Part shown: positions 27,030 through 35,736 of the stretch, piece by piece
Layout of the letters: every line of letters begins with the position of its first letter
Numbering within the stretch: position 1 is the stretch's first letter
DNA from: Thermoproteota archaeon
Lineage (GTDB): Archaea; Thermoproteota; Thermoprotei_A; Sulfolobales; Ignisphaeraceae
Reading direction: 5' to 3'
Assembly: GCA_030550585.1 (NCBI GenBank)
Contig: JAUQPB010000005.1
Coordinates: 1-64,000 of the forward strand
DNA: 64,000 nt
Translations under genes and position numbers: made by a program
Notes under the pieces: model-generated
Seen by the model: only the letters and a program-made list of their open reading frames with translations
Database searches by the model: none
What the model was told of the DNA's origin: nothing

Positions 27030-27997
27030 GCGAGGCAATAGACAAGGCTAGGTTTAGGTGTAGCTACTGTGGGGCAGAGATAGAGGTTCCCAAGAGCTAT
27101 GTATATGCCACGTGCCCCTACTGCGGAACAACCTTCAGACTTGATAAACCAGATGAGAAAGTGGATCACTATATCTTTGCAGCCTCCATCGACAAGAACT
27201 CTGGGTACAGAATTGTGAAGGAGTTTGCCTCGATGCAGGTTGGGGCAGCAAGAGATATAGAATCTAATACATCTTTCGAATCCGCTTACCAGTACCTTGT
27301 CCCTCTATACCTATACGAAATCAATGTCAAGGCTATGTGCATTGGAGAGTCGGAGAAGGTCGAAGAGGATAAGGTGGAGATGGATGTCCATGGAGGAGAA
27401 GAATTCGCCTACATAGTTACACACGCATCAAACTCTCTACCCATAGCCATACCAAACGACTACTCCTTCCCAGCCAGAAGCCGCACCTACTTCAAGCCGT
27501 CCATCATCAAGGAAGGGGTCTACCTAAACCCAACCCTCGATCCACAGACCATATTCAACAAGGTTAAAGAGCCTTATATAAGAAAAGCAGCTTCAGAAGC
27601 TACAACAGCCTGCGGCTCGAGCTACAGACTAGTGGACAACTCGAAGTATGCGGGCATAGCCCACTACCCCTTCTGGCTTGTAAAGTATAGGTACAGAGAC
27701 AAGGTGTACACAGCAGTTGTTGACGCAGCAGACGGCACAGTTGTATACCTAGAGTACCCCATGGACTCTGTCTCCAGGCTAAAGGGGCTGGCAGGAGGCG
27801 TAGCAACAATGGCAGCTGCAGCCATTGTAGGGGGACTGATAACAATGGTTCTAGCTAATAGCATTATGTATGGTGTTATTGGAGGGGCTCTAGCATCTAC
27901 ACCAGCACTTGCTGTAGCCCTCCAAAAGCTCTTGAAATCCAAAGGTGTTTACAAATATAAGCCCTCGGAAGAGGCAGTCTTTGCACCAGTAAGATAG
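27026..27997 (+). CDS. Zinc-ribbon membrane protein, apparent CTG start
   Basis: The zinc ribbon CSYCGAEIEV...CPYCGTTFRL is in frame upstream of the first ordinary start (GTG 27161). It continues back to CTG 27026, which overlaps the preceding stop as CTGA. The next upstream codon triplets reach a TGA at 27017, and no ATG, GTG or TTG lies between. With CTG the protein has 323 residues. Its plan matches the preceding gene: ribbon, alpha/beta body, then glycine-rich hydrophobic pair near 260-300. Either CTG starts it, or a GTG/ATG was lost. Confidence 0.8.
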   Translation: MSEAIDKARFRCSYCGAEIEVPKSYVYATCPYCGTTFRLDKPDEKVDHYIFAASIDKNSGYRIVKEFASMQVGAARDIESNTSFESAYQYLVPLYLYEINVKAMCIGESEKVEEDKVEMDVHGGEEFAYIVTHASNSLPIAIPNDYSFPARSRTYFKPSIIKEGVYLNPTLDPQTIFNKVKEPYIRKAASEATTACGSSYRLVDNSKYAGIAHYPFWLVKYRYRDKVYTAVVDAADGTVVYLEYPMDSVSRLKGLAGGVATMAAAAIVGGLITMVLANSIMYGVIGGALASTPALAVALQKLLKSKGVYKYKPSEEAVFAPVR

Positions 27998-28104
27998 AAC
28001 CACCACTTCTTTTGGAGTAAACTCTTCTCTATTCACTTCAAACCTATGCTAGGTTAGGTTTATATACTAGAAAATATGCTATACTTAGTTAATGAGGCTA
28101 GAAT

Positions 28105-28530
28105 ATGGGGGAGAGGCCAACAGCAGCCTTTGTTCTATCTCTTATAGGCGGCTTGCTAATAACAATTGAAAGCATAATTGCGATAATAGTCATTAAATTA
28201 GCCAGTGACATTGCAACTTCTATGGTGCCGGGGATAAACGCATCCATCAGTGCTATTAGTGGTCTAGTTATGGCTGTTAGTGTTCTAGGGATAGTACTTG
28301 GCATCATAATTGTAATCGGCTCGCTGCAAATCAGATCGGGTGTGCCGAACAAGGTTAGGACATGGTCCATAATCGTATTAGTCCTATCTGTAATAAGTGT
28401 ATTCACTGGTGGTGGATTCTTTATAGGATTCATACTAGGGCTGGTAGGCGGTATACTAGGTCTTGTGTGGAAGCCAAGCAAAGCCGAGTCAGCAACATCA
28501 GCGCCATCTTCTCAAGCACAAACAACGTAG
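28105..28530 (+). CDS. Small four-helix membrane protein
   Basis: A 141-residue protein with hydrophobic segments at about 9-31, 50-74, 85-105 and 107-125, and a Ser/Ala/Gln-rich tail. The pattern recalls small archaeal DUF4064/DUF6114-like membrane proteins, but no motif is diagnostic. It is about 107 bp after the zinc-ribbon gene and may have its own promoter (TATGCTATACTTAG near 28075-28088). Confidence 0.65.
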   Translation: MGERPTAAFVLSLIGGLLITIESIIAIIVIKLASDIATSMVPGINASISAISGLVMAVSVLGIVLGIIIVIGSLQIRSGVPNKVRTWSIIVLVLSVISVFTGGGFFIGFILGLVGGILGLVWKPSKAESATSAPSSQAQTT

Positions 28531-28624
28531 AACATATTCAAAAACAATTCATTTTTATGATTTTTATTATTATCTTATTTGGATTTGTCAAAAGATGTAG
28601 AATAGCTGGCTTTGCATCTCTTTG

Positions 28625-29734
28625 CTATTTTATCTTCCTTTTCTTCAAACCTTCTATGTATTCTGGTGTTAGTGCTTCTGCAAATCCTTTCACAAGCTTT
28701 ATCGCGTTTATGGCGTCGTTTATGTCTGCTACCTCTACTGGTGAGTGGAGGTATCTTGTCGGTATTGATACCACTCCTGTTGGGACTCCCTCTCTGTTTA
28801 GCTGTATTGCTGATGCATCTGTTGTTCCCCCTGGGAGAACCTCTAGCTGGTATGGTATTCCAAGCTTGTTTGCAACCTCTATGAGCTTGTCAACAATCTC
28901 TTTGTGTACTATTATCCCTGACGAGCCTCTACCATCAGCAATCTTTATCGCTGGGCCTTTCCCGAGTGCAGTTACCCACTCGCTTTGTGGTGTCCCGGGC
29001 AGGTCGTTTGCAACTGTGGTGTCTATTGCTAGCGCTATGTGGGGGTCTATGGAGAAGGAAGTTGTTCTAGCGCCTTTGAGCCCAACCTCCTCCTGGACGG
29101 TTGCAACCAGATAGATATCAGCCTCGCTTCTCTCAATCATTTGAAAAGCCTTTATAGCCACTGCAAGTCCTAGCCTATCGTCGAACCCCCTCCCAGTTAT
29201 CCTGTCAGAGCCAAGCAGAGCAACATCCCTGTCAAAGACTATCACATCGCCGACATCTATGCCCATCGCCTTAACCTCGTCCCTAGACCTGGCACCAACA
29301 TCAACGAAAAGATCCTTTATCTCGGGAACCTGCCTAAGCTCCTCAGGCTTGGCAGCGTGAGGGGGCTTGAGGCCTATAACCCCTCTGTAGACCCTTCCAT
29401 CCCTAGTCTTCACCAAAACCCTCTGAAAAACAAGAGCCCTCTCACCAACACCGCCAATAGGCTGAACACGCAGGAAACCACTGTCCTCTATAAAACTAAC
29501 GAAAAGCCCGATCTCATCCATGTGTGCAGCCAACAAAAATCTGTAGACACCCCCACCACGCTTCAAAGCAATCACATTACCTAGGGAATCCACCCACAAA
29601 CCATCGGCATAGTCTCTAACCAAATCGATGACCAGGCCCCTCACATCATGCTCCCTGCCAGACGGTCCAACAACACCACATAGCCTCTTAACCAACTCAA
29701 CAAACTCGTTTCTATCAACATTATACCCACCCAT
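28625..29734 (-). CDS. M42-family aminopeptidase
   Basis: A 369-residue dinuclear metallopeptidase of the M42 family (TET-like, large dodecamers that trim peptides after the proteasome). Ligand and catalytic motifs are AAHMDEIGLFV, GRGFDDRLGLAV with the bridging Asp, VQEEVGLKGA with the catalytic Glu pair, AIDTTVAND and the C-terminal RYLHSPVEV with His. Length and order are typical. It is a single gene. Early codons are G/T-rich and late codons A/C-rich. Confidence 0.92.
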   Translation of the reverse strand: MGGYNVDRNEFVELVKRLCGVVGPSGREHDVRGLVIDLVRDYADGLWVDSLGNVIALKRGGGVYRFLLAAHMDEIGLFVSFIEDSGFLRVQPIGGVGERALVFQRVLVKTRDGRVYRGVIGLKPPHAAKPEELRQVPEIKDLFVDVGARSRDEVKAMGIDVGDVIVFDRDVALLGSDRITGRGFDDRLGLAVAIKAFQMIERSEADIYLVATVQEEVGLKGARTTSFSIDPHIALAIDTTVANDLPGTPQSEWVTALGKGPAIKIADGRGSSGIIVHKEIVDKLIEVANKLGIPYQLEVLPGGTTDASAIQLNREGVPTGVVSIPTRYLHSPVEVADINDAINAIKLVKGFAEALTPEYIEGLKKRKIK

Positions 29735-29919
29735 ACAAACCCACCAAACACATAATCAGCAAAAGAAATAGACCGAGACATTAAAATCTTTTTTGAAAAC
29801 AAGCATACAGAGCCATAGAAATGCTCAACACAGTTACATTACTGTGTAGAACCTGCAATCCCTATCTAAAGCTTTAATACATCATGAAGTTAAATTGAAA
29901 AATTATTTTTTAGGAGATT

Positions 29920-30222
29920 CTAATAAACTCTAGACATGGTACAGCACAGGTAATGGGGTAAAATTACATAGACATGGCCAAATACAGCTATTGAAAAGTT
30001 GTATATGGCAAGCACATTGTATAGATCCTCATAAGCTATGCTAAAGAAACCTCCGACTACATCTAACATAAGAGATGCCAATGTGTTTTGCGGGTCAAAC
30101 GCTGAGATTGTAGCTAAGGCAAATGATATAACAACGTTCCACAAACCTGAGGAAATGCTGTTAGACATGCTAATTTTATTGGTGTCTGCAAAAACTGGTG
30201 TAGGGCCTTGTGCGGTCTGCAC
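29920..30222 (-). CDS. Doubtful small hydrophobic ORF in 0.6-kb gap
   Basis: The gap 29735-30330 contains a 100-codon frame from GTG 30222 with hydrophobic stretches (NVVISFALATISAF; NVLAIYNFSIAVFGHVYVIL). A TATA-like ATTATTTTTA lies near 30284-30293 but fits a different-frame ATG near 30248 better. A frameshifted gene is therefore possible. No family is recognised. Outside it I see only a small hairpin (ACACAG...CTGTGT, about 29829-29848). Confidence 0.25.
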   Translation of the reverse strand: MQTAQGPTPVFADTNKISMSNSISSGLWNVVISFALATISAFDPQNTLASLMLDVVGGFFSIAYEDLYNVLAIYNFSIAVFGHVYVILPHYLCCTMSRVY

Positions 30223-30330
30223 AATACTTTATTTTTCTATGACCCATATTGTTTGTTTTTCTGCTTGTGGCTTGGGGATTTAGATAAAAATAATTTTGTA
30301 ATTTTGGTTGTTGAGATTACTGCAATGTGT

Positions 30331-31743
30331 CTAGCAATTCTGTTTTCTTGCTGGTTTTGAGACGAGGTTTGTAATGGGCATGACCATGAGTGATGCTGCC
30401 AAGGCTGGGACAAATGCGTAGTATGTCCATGGGAAGCTGAAGTGGCCGTAGGCGCTAACAGCGATTGCTATGGCAAAGCTTGTGACCATCGATGCTATAG
30501 CTCCTTCAGCAGTTGCTTTTCTCCAGTATAGACCGTATATGATCGGGCCTACCAATGTTGATGATAGTATTGCTGTTGTTACACCAAATAGCGTTATCAG
30601 CATTTCTGGCGGTTTTAGAGCTAGGATCGTGGCTGTGGCTGCTAGTGTTGCTGTGGTTATGCGGAAGAACATAGCATCTCTTTTTGTGTTGCCAATGAGG
30701 TTGTTTCCAAGCTTCTTCACAACATCTCTTAGTGTGTGTGTCAATGTGTTTATCAATGCAGATATCGTTGACATCGAAGCTGATAGTATCGCTATTATCA
30801 TTAGGGTGTCGAAGCCTTTTGGCATGAGAGTCTTTGTTAGATAGATGAATGCGTGGTCCGGTTTAACACTATCTGAAGATATTATGGCTCTTGTTGTAGC
30901 AGATGCTATGTCTAGTGAGAGGGTTAGTGTAGCCACAGTAGCTGTAGCTACAACTGTTGCCAGTTTAAGTGAGATTCTATCCCTTGCTGTTATGAATTTC
31001 ATTACCAGAGCAGGGTTTCCAATACCCATGAAACCTAGGCTTAGATAGAAAGAGAACATGGGTAAGAGGTCTCTGTAGGGCCAGCTGGCTAGCAGAGGAT
31101 CTATGCTTGAAAGCCTCTGCTGCAAATTCCCAATACCGCCAACACTAGCAAGAGATGTTACAGCTATTGCTATGGCCATGGCTAGCATGAAAACGGCTTG
31201 GATGCTCTGTGTCCAGACTTGAGCCAAATAACCTCCGAGGGCTATGTAGAGAAGTGTTGTAACAGACGATATTAGTAGCGACATCGTGTAGTCGAGGCCC
31301 ATGGCCTCCAAGGCTCTTGCCATACCAATTAGCGCAGATATGGTATATATGTAGAGCCCGACGAAAGTTGTTAAAGCTGCTATAACGCCAGCCAAACTCG
31401 ACTTGTATCTAACCTCGATGAACTCAACAATAGATGAAAAGCCAAATCTCCTAGAAAATGCTAACAGCCTTGGACCAATAAATATAAATGCTGCTAAGGT
31501 TCCCACAAAAACCACGAAAACATCTTTCCACAGCACCAGCAAACCATACTTCCATCCGATTGCAGTTGCGCCAACAAATATAACTGAGCTGAAATATGTT
31601 GTGAAGAACGATAGCGCTGTTGCTACACCACCGAAATTGAGCCCGCCGACATACAAATCACTGGCACTGCTAACCCTCTTAGCAGCATACACACCTATTA
31701 GAATCATAGCAAGAAGATAGGCAGATATAATAGCGATATCCAC
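30331..31743 (-). CDS. Sodium:solute symporter (SSS family)
   Basis: A 470-residue transporter with about 13 hydrophobic helices. SSS features include the N-terminal DLYVGGLNFGGVATALSFF, an unwound-helix region ATAIGWKYG, and the conserved GLYWRKATAEGAIASM near the end. The substrate cannot be read; this branch includes carboxylate, pantothenate and proline carriers. It is directly downstream of a small membrane ORF that is a usual partner. A second family member is partly seen at 63253. Confidence 0.9.
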   Translation of the reverse strand: MDIAIISAYLLAMILIGVYAAKRVSSASDLYVGGLNFGGVATALSFFTTYFSSVIFVGATAIGWKYGLLVLWKDVFVVFVGTLAAFIFIGPRLLAFSRRFGFSSIVEFIEVRYKSSLAGVIAALTTFVGLYIYTISALIGMARALEAMGLDYTMSLLISSVTTLLYIALGGYLAQVWTQSIQAVFMLAMAIAIAVTSLASVGGIGNLQQRLSSIDPLLASWPYRDLLPMFSFYLSLGFMGIGNPALVMKFITARDRISLKLATVVATATVATLTLSLDIASATTRAIISSDSVKPDHAFIYLTKTLMPKGFDTLMIIAILSASMSTISALINTLTHTLRDVVKKLGNNLIGNTKRDAMFFRITTATLAATATILALKPPEMLITLFGVTTAILSSTLVGPIIYGLYWRKATAEGAIASMVTSFAIAIAVSAYGHFSFPWTYYAFVPALAASLMVMPITNLVSKPARKQNC

Positions 31744-31755
31744 TATAAATGTGGA

Positions 31756-31896
31756 TCACCCCATGCACAGATAGTCTTCTTTCAATTCCCTACCTTCTTT
31801 GACTGAACCAACCCAGTAGTACGCCAAGGCTATGGCTACTCCTAAACAGTATAGTGCTATAGCCAAGGCAACATCTAGCGATACAATAGATACCAC
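31756..31896 (-). CDS. Small accessory subunit of SSS symporter
   Basis: A 46-residue peptide from GTG 31896 with one membrane helix (SLDVALAIALYCLGVAIALA), then YWVGSVKEGRELKEDYL. Tiny one-helix genes of this kind commonly precede SSS symporters. The frame extends upstream to 31953, but a TATA-like ATTTTTATTTC near 31926-31936 places the start near 31896. The gap to the symporter gene is 12 nt. Confidence 0.65.
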   Translation of the reverse strand: MVSIVSLDVALAIALYCLGVAIALAYYWVGSVKEGRELKEDYLCMG

Positions 31897-32049
31897 CAGA
31901 TAGTAGAGAGTGTGAATGGAGCAGAAATAAAAATTTTGTTGTGGCCCACCCATTAATACTGGGATCTTTACAAAGACTCAATCCCTGCTTCGTTAGACAA
32001 GCAATTTTTTAAGCTTTTATCGATGATTGTGTAGCTGAGAGGTGGTTTT

Positions 32050-32880
32050 GTGGTTAGTGTATGCTACATATCTCTTGTTGGAACATCGCTTTTAGGAAAT
32101 TTCAACAGGGTTTTGGGGGCGAGGTACAGGTCTAGATACCCCGATTTCGGGGAGTGGTACAGGCTTTCACCATCTGATGATAGGAACAGGATTCCTGATG
32201 GAGATGTCTGCAAGGCTTTGGAGGACCGCAGTCTAATTGGCGATATGATTAGCTTTGTTGTTAATGAGAGGGGGAGGAGTTGTGCTGAAGTAAACGGTGT
32301 TTTGGGTATACAGAGCGTTTTTGGGCATAGCCCAGGCGATGTCGAGATTGTTTTGCTGTACACCAAAACATGTAGCGCTAGACTCGTTTCCAAAGTTCTT
32401 GTAGAGGCTTTTCAGAGACTCGGTTTTCAGAAGCCTCTTCTCATTGAACTGAGCAAGATTGAGAGCATCGACGAGTTTGACTACGGACTTGTAGAGCTAC
32501 TAGACAAGGTGTTCAGCATAGTCAGCGATAGGAGGTCGAGGGGTATGAGGATATACATAAACGCTACACCAGGGTTCAAGGCAGAGACAGCATTTATTGT
32601 GATAGCATCTATGCTTCTAGGGGTGGACGCGGCTATATATATCCACGAAAGCTTTGACTACCCAGTCATATTACCATCGCTGCCAATAGCGATTAGAAAA
32701 GAGGAGCTGGAGCCACTGCTCAAAGTATTCGGCGAAGACAACTCCATACATATAAACGCCTTTGTCTCGGCATTGGGAGATTCAAAGCTTCGCGAATACA
32801 TCGACAAGGGGATAGTGAGGATGAAGGGAGAGGAGGTTGTTATAAGACCCTGGATAAGATATTTGATCGAGAAAAGCTAG
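32050..32880 (+). CDS. CARF-like protein, APE2256 family (putative ring nuclease)
   Basis: A 276-residue protein of the CRISPR-associated APE2256 type. The N-terminal strand and loop LVGTSLLGN, a second loop with LLYTKTCSAR, and INATPGFKAETAFIVIAS form the nucleotide-binding Rossmann-like CARF core. A small C-terminal domain (residues about 215-276) follows. Relatives bind or degrade cyclic tetra-adenylate second messengers made by type III CRISPR systems. No cas10 or effector gene is near, so it acts in trans or elsewhere. GTG start; TATA-like AAGCTTTTATC upstream. Confidence 0.75.
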   Translation: MVSVCYISLVGTSLLGNFNRVLGARYRSRYPDFGEWYRLSPSDDRNRIPDGDVCKALEDRSLIGDMISFVVNERGRSCAEVNGVLGIQSVFGHSPGDVEIVLLYTKTCSARLVSKVLVEAFQRLGFQKPLLIELSKIESIDEFDYGLVELLDKVFSIVSDRRSRGMRIYINATPGFKAETAFIVIASMLLGVDAAIYIHESFDYPVILPSLPIAIRKEELEPLLKVFGEDNSIHINAFVSALGDSKLREYIDKGIVRMKGEEVVIRPWIRYLIEKS

Positions 32881-33051
32881 AATTTTTTCGAAAACCCTCT
32901 TTACCGAGATTCCAAACCCCAAAGCCTCTATCCATAGATGCGAGTATAACGGTAATCAGGTATCGCTCCCCCAATCACCACTCAGCAAAGACCAATCCTC
33001 ATCATCTCCTCGGCAAATTTCATTTTTATAAGTAAGGTTTTTACCTTATCG

Positions 33052-34263
33052 CTAGTCTCCGCTCCGGCGCCTATATCTCGTTATCGCTGGTATCGATGCT
33101 ATAGCTGTGGCTGACATGTAGAACACCACCTCAGGAGACTTCAAGACATCGGCAAGTAGACCGCCAATGCTTGTCGCTATCGCGGGGACAATGTTTTGTA
33201 TTAGATATACTGTAGAGCTGTGCTGGATCCTGTTCCCCGGATCTACATCCGATATCATGTGGCTTATAATAGACATCCATATGCCTATCCCTCCAGCCCC
33301 AGCAGCGAAAGCTCTTACTATTTGGAGTTCAACTGTTTTGAGCTGTGGGAATATAGCTGTTGATATAGCTGCTACTGCAATTGATATGCCTGCGAGAGAT
33401 AGTGGATCTACTCTCCTAAGTACTTCGCTGAATGCTATAGGCATTAGAATGCTTGCCACAAAATTGGATATGTTGATTGCTGTTATCCATAGTTCGTCTC
33501 CCCCAAGCCTATAGATTATGTAGGGGGCTGTGAGAGCTGTTGGGAGGTTGAGTGCAAGATATAGAACGACTATGGCTATGTAGAATAGGGGGCTGGGTCT
33601 AGAACCCCTTATCCCCACATCATCTATCTGCACAACATTTTTGTGAATATCTTTCAGCATTATGATGAGCGGCATATCCAGTAAGAATATGGCTGACACT
33701 AATAGAAACAGCCTACCATAAGAGCGAACACCGGTTTCAAAAGCAAATATGTAGCCAGCTATTATCGAGCCTGCCAAAGCCCCTAGAGTGCCAAGCAAGC
33801 TGTCTAGGGCAATATATCTCGGCTTCCAATCATCTGGAATGTTATCAGCTATATAGTCTGTCCATGCAATTGCTGCAACATTTCCGAAGAGACTAGCTAT
33901 AGAGAAAAGAGCTGTTGTTGCATACAAAAGCTTGAGAGAGCTGAGTACATTTGTCAGTACAACTATTGCAGTAGCCATGTAGAGTACTCTTGATAGAGCA
34001 GCAGAAAGCTTGAACAAAGCGATTCTATGCAACCTGAAAAAACCGGGTCTCTTCAATGCAACGAGGAAGGATATCGATGATACGAATAGCGGTAGTGCAT
34101 AAGAGGCTGAAACCTGTATGTAGTCGTCTGTTAGCCTGGATGCAAAGGCTAGTCTATAGCTCCATAGACCGCCGAACCAGATGCCCCATAGGAAAGAGTC
34201 TATGAGCAAGACCACTACTAAAAACATTCTGGATCTATCCAAAAAGCCTTCACCCAAGCACAT
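33052..34263 (-). CDS. MFS transporter
   Basis: A 403-residue major facilitator with about 11-12 hydrophobic segments and a central cytoplasmic loop near residues 195-225 (KDIHKNVVQIDDVGIRGSR). The loop between TM2 and TM3 lacks a classical GxxxDRxGRR motif. No substrate signature is seen. It is a single gene between the CARF-like gene and the HTH/zinc-ribbon regulator, with a long GTG/ATG-rich start region. Confidence 0.85.
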   Translation of the reverse strand: MCLGEGFLDRSRMFLVVVLLIDSFLWGIWFGGLWSYRLAFASRLTDDYIQVSASYALPLFVSSISFLVALKRPGFFRLHRIALFKLSAALSRVLYMATAIVVLTNVLSSLKLLYATTALFSIASLFGNVAAIAWTDYIADNIPDDWKPRYIALDSLLGTLGALAGSIIAGYIFAFETGVRSYGRLFLLVSAIFLLDMPLIIMLKDIHKNVVQIDDVGIRGSRPSPLFYIAIVVLYLALNLPTALTAPYIIYRLGGDELWITAINISNFVASILMPIAFSEVLRRVDPLSLAGISIAVAAISTAIFPQLKTVELQIVRAFAAGAGGIGIWMSIISHMISDVDPGNRIQHSSTVYLIQNIVPAIATSIGGLLADVLKSPEVVFYMSATAIASIPAITRYRRRSGD

Positions 34264-34373
34264 CGTCGATTATTTTTTGGCGAACCGAAAGTAGGTTAGC
34301 ATTGACTTCAAGGCTACAAAATATTGTTATACCTATAGTTTAAAGGGTTTAAATATGCCAAGGAGAGTCATAT

Positions 34374-34694
34374 TCACTGTACACTAGCTATGATGAATCT
34401 CGGGGGCTCTATCCACTCGCTTTTGCATTTCGGACATCTGGAGGGCTTCTTAGGCTTTTCAAGATCCTTGAATACATATCCGCATTTCCTACACCTTGGC
34501 GGTACCATCAAAAGAGCTTTTCTATTGCCGCTCTTCCTCCTAATGCTCTTCGCTATATGCTCTAGGTGGATATACACATCTTTCACATCTAGTTCAAAGA
34601 TATTTGCTATCTCATCAGCTGAAACAGGCTCTCTAGCCTCCTCCAAGAACCTGGCAATCCTCTCTCTAATACTCTCATAACTCTCTTCAGACAC
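34374..34694 (-). CDS. HTH and zinc-ribbon transcriptional regulator (COG3357 type)
   Basis: A 106-residue archaeal regulator. The winged-helix part (IARFLEEAREPVSADEIANI) is followed by a C-terminal zinc ribbon CRKCGYVF...CPKCKSEWIEPPRF. A frame extends upstream to 34958, but TTTAAATATTTTA at 34740-34752 and the family length place the start at GTG 34694. It is divergent from the ferritin-VIT gene with a shared control region holding a 13-bp direct repeat. Control of that gene in answer to metal or redox state is a reasonable inference. Confidence 0.85.
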   Translation of the reverse strand: MSEESYESIRERIARFLEEAREPVSADEIANIFELDVKDVYIHLEHIAKSIRRKSGNRKALLMVPPRCRKCGYVFKDLEKPKKPSRCPKCKSEWIEPPRFIIASVQ

Positions 34695-34789
34695 ATTCCA
34701 ACACCAGTTGAACTCGACACAGCTTTTGAAACGTCCTTTAAAATATTTAAATAGAGTAGCTTTATCCACAAAAACCAGCCTTTTCTTAT

Positions 34790-34832
34790 ACAAAACGGTT
34801 TGGTGGCTCAATTGCAAGCACAAAACGGTTTG
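34790..34832 (+). promoter_or_regulatory. 13-bp direct repeat, putative operator
   Basis: ACAAAACGGTTTG occurs at 34790-34802 and again at 34820-34832, exactly 30 bp apart (about three helical turns). The first copy adjoins a TATA-like TTTTCTTATA and the second lies before the preferred ATG (34842). The spacing places both copies on one face of the DNA. It lies between the divergent HTH/zinc-ribbon gene and the ferritin-VIT gene. Confidence 0.65.
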
Positions 34833-34841
34833 ATATTGAGA

Positions 34842-35690
34842 ATGTGTATAGATGAGCTCGAATCCCACCATATATACAGAGCCTTGGCGAAAACGCCTCT
34901 TGTCAGCAAGAAGATGAGAGGCGTTTTGGTTAGAGCTTCTGAGGATGAGTACAAACACTATATTTTTTGGAGGAGGTTTGCTGGGGAGTGTAGACCGAGG
35001 TTTCTAGCTCTAAAACTGCTTGTCTACACATTTCTATTCTATATATACGGTTTAACAATATTGATAAAGTTCATTGAGTCCAAGGAGAGCTTTGCAATAG
35101 ACTCCTATAAGAAGATTGCAGAGGCGTATCCCAGTATACGAAATGAGCTAGCGAAAATCATAGAGGATGAGGAGAGACATGAAACAGAGTTTGCAAACTC
35201 TATAGACGAGGCCAGGGTTAGGTACATAGGCTTTATAACACTCGGCATATCAGATGCTCTCATAGAGCTCACAGGAATCTACACAGGGTCTCTAGGAGCC
35301 TTCGAAAACACCATCAGCGCTGGTTTAACAGGGTTGCTAGCAGGGGTATCAGCATCTATATCAATGGCTGTTGCAGCATACTCTCAGGCAAAACAGGAGG
35401 GAAGGGATAGACCGGGGCTCTCAGCACTCTACACATTCATAGCCTATATAACAGCCTCAATCCTATTAGCATTGCCATACTTTCTAGCACCATCTATATA
35501 CACAGCATTTGCAGCCATGATGATAGTTGCAATGGCTATTGTAGCTTACATGTCATTCTATGTAGCTGTCCTGCAAAAAACAAGCTATCTAAGGGAACTC
35601 GCTTTAAACACAGCATTGATATTCGGAATTTCGATACTGCTATACATCCTGGGGTCTGTACTGGCAAAAACTGTATCACCACTTCACTAG
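34842..35690 (+). CDS. Ferritin-like/VIT1 membrane metal transporter
   Basis: About 282 residues. The N-terminal rubrerythrin-like domain has helix motifs CIDELESHHIYRALA and EDEYKHYIFW, then IIEDEERHETEF. A VIT1/CCC1-type domain follows with GISDALIELTGIYTGSLGAF and three to four more helices. Such fusions (MbfA-like) sense iron in the ferritin part and export or sequester it. The frame opens at TTG 34800. I choose ATG 34842 since the ferritin fold begins there and the direct repeat would otherwise be coding. Confidence 0.88.
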   Translation: MCIDELESHHIYRALAKTPLVSKKMRGVLVRASEDEYKHYIFWRRFAGECRPRFLALKLLVYTFLFYIYGLTILIKFIESKESFAIDSYKKIAEAYPSIRNELAKIIEDEERHETEFANSIDEARVRYIGFITLGISDALIELTGIYTGSLGAFENTISAGLTGLLAGVSASISMAVAAYSQAKQEGRDRPGLSALYTFIAYITASILLALPYFLAPSIYTAFAAMMIVAMAIVAYMSFYVAVLQKTSYLRELALNTALIFGISILLYILGSVLAKTVSPLH

Positions 35691-35736
35691 AAAGCCCTTC
35701 TATTTTCTCCATTATCAATTCTCTTGTTAAAAAGAT

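Noticed and set aside
34695-34958. N-terminal extension of the HTH/zinc-ribbon regulator
   Set aside because: It would overlap the divergent ferritin-VIT gene and its operator. A TATA box and family length support the short form.
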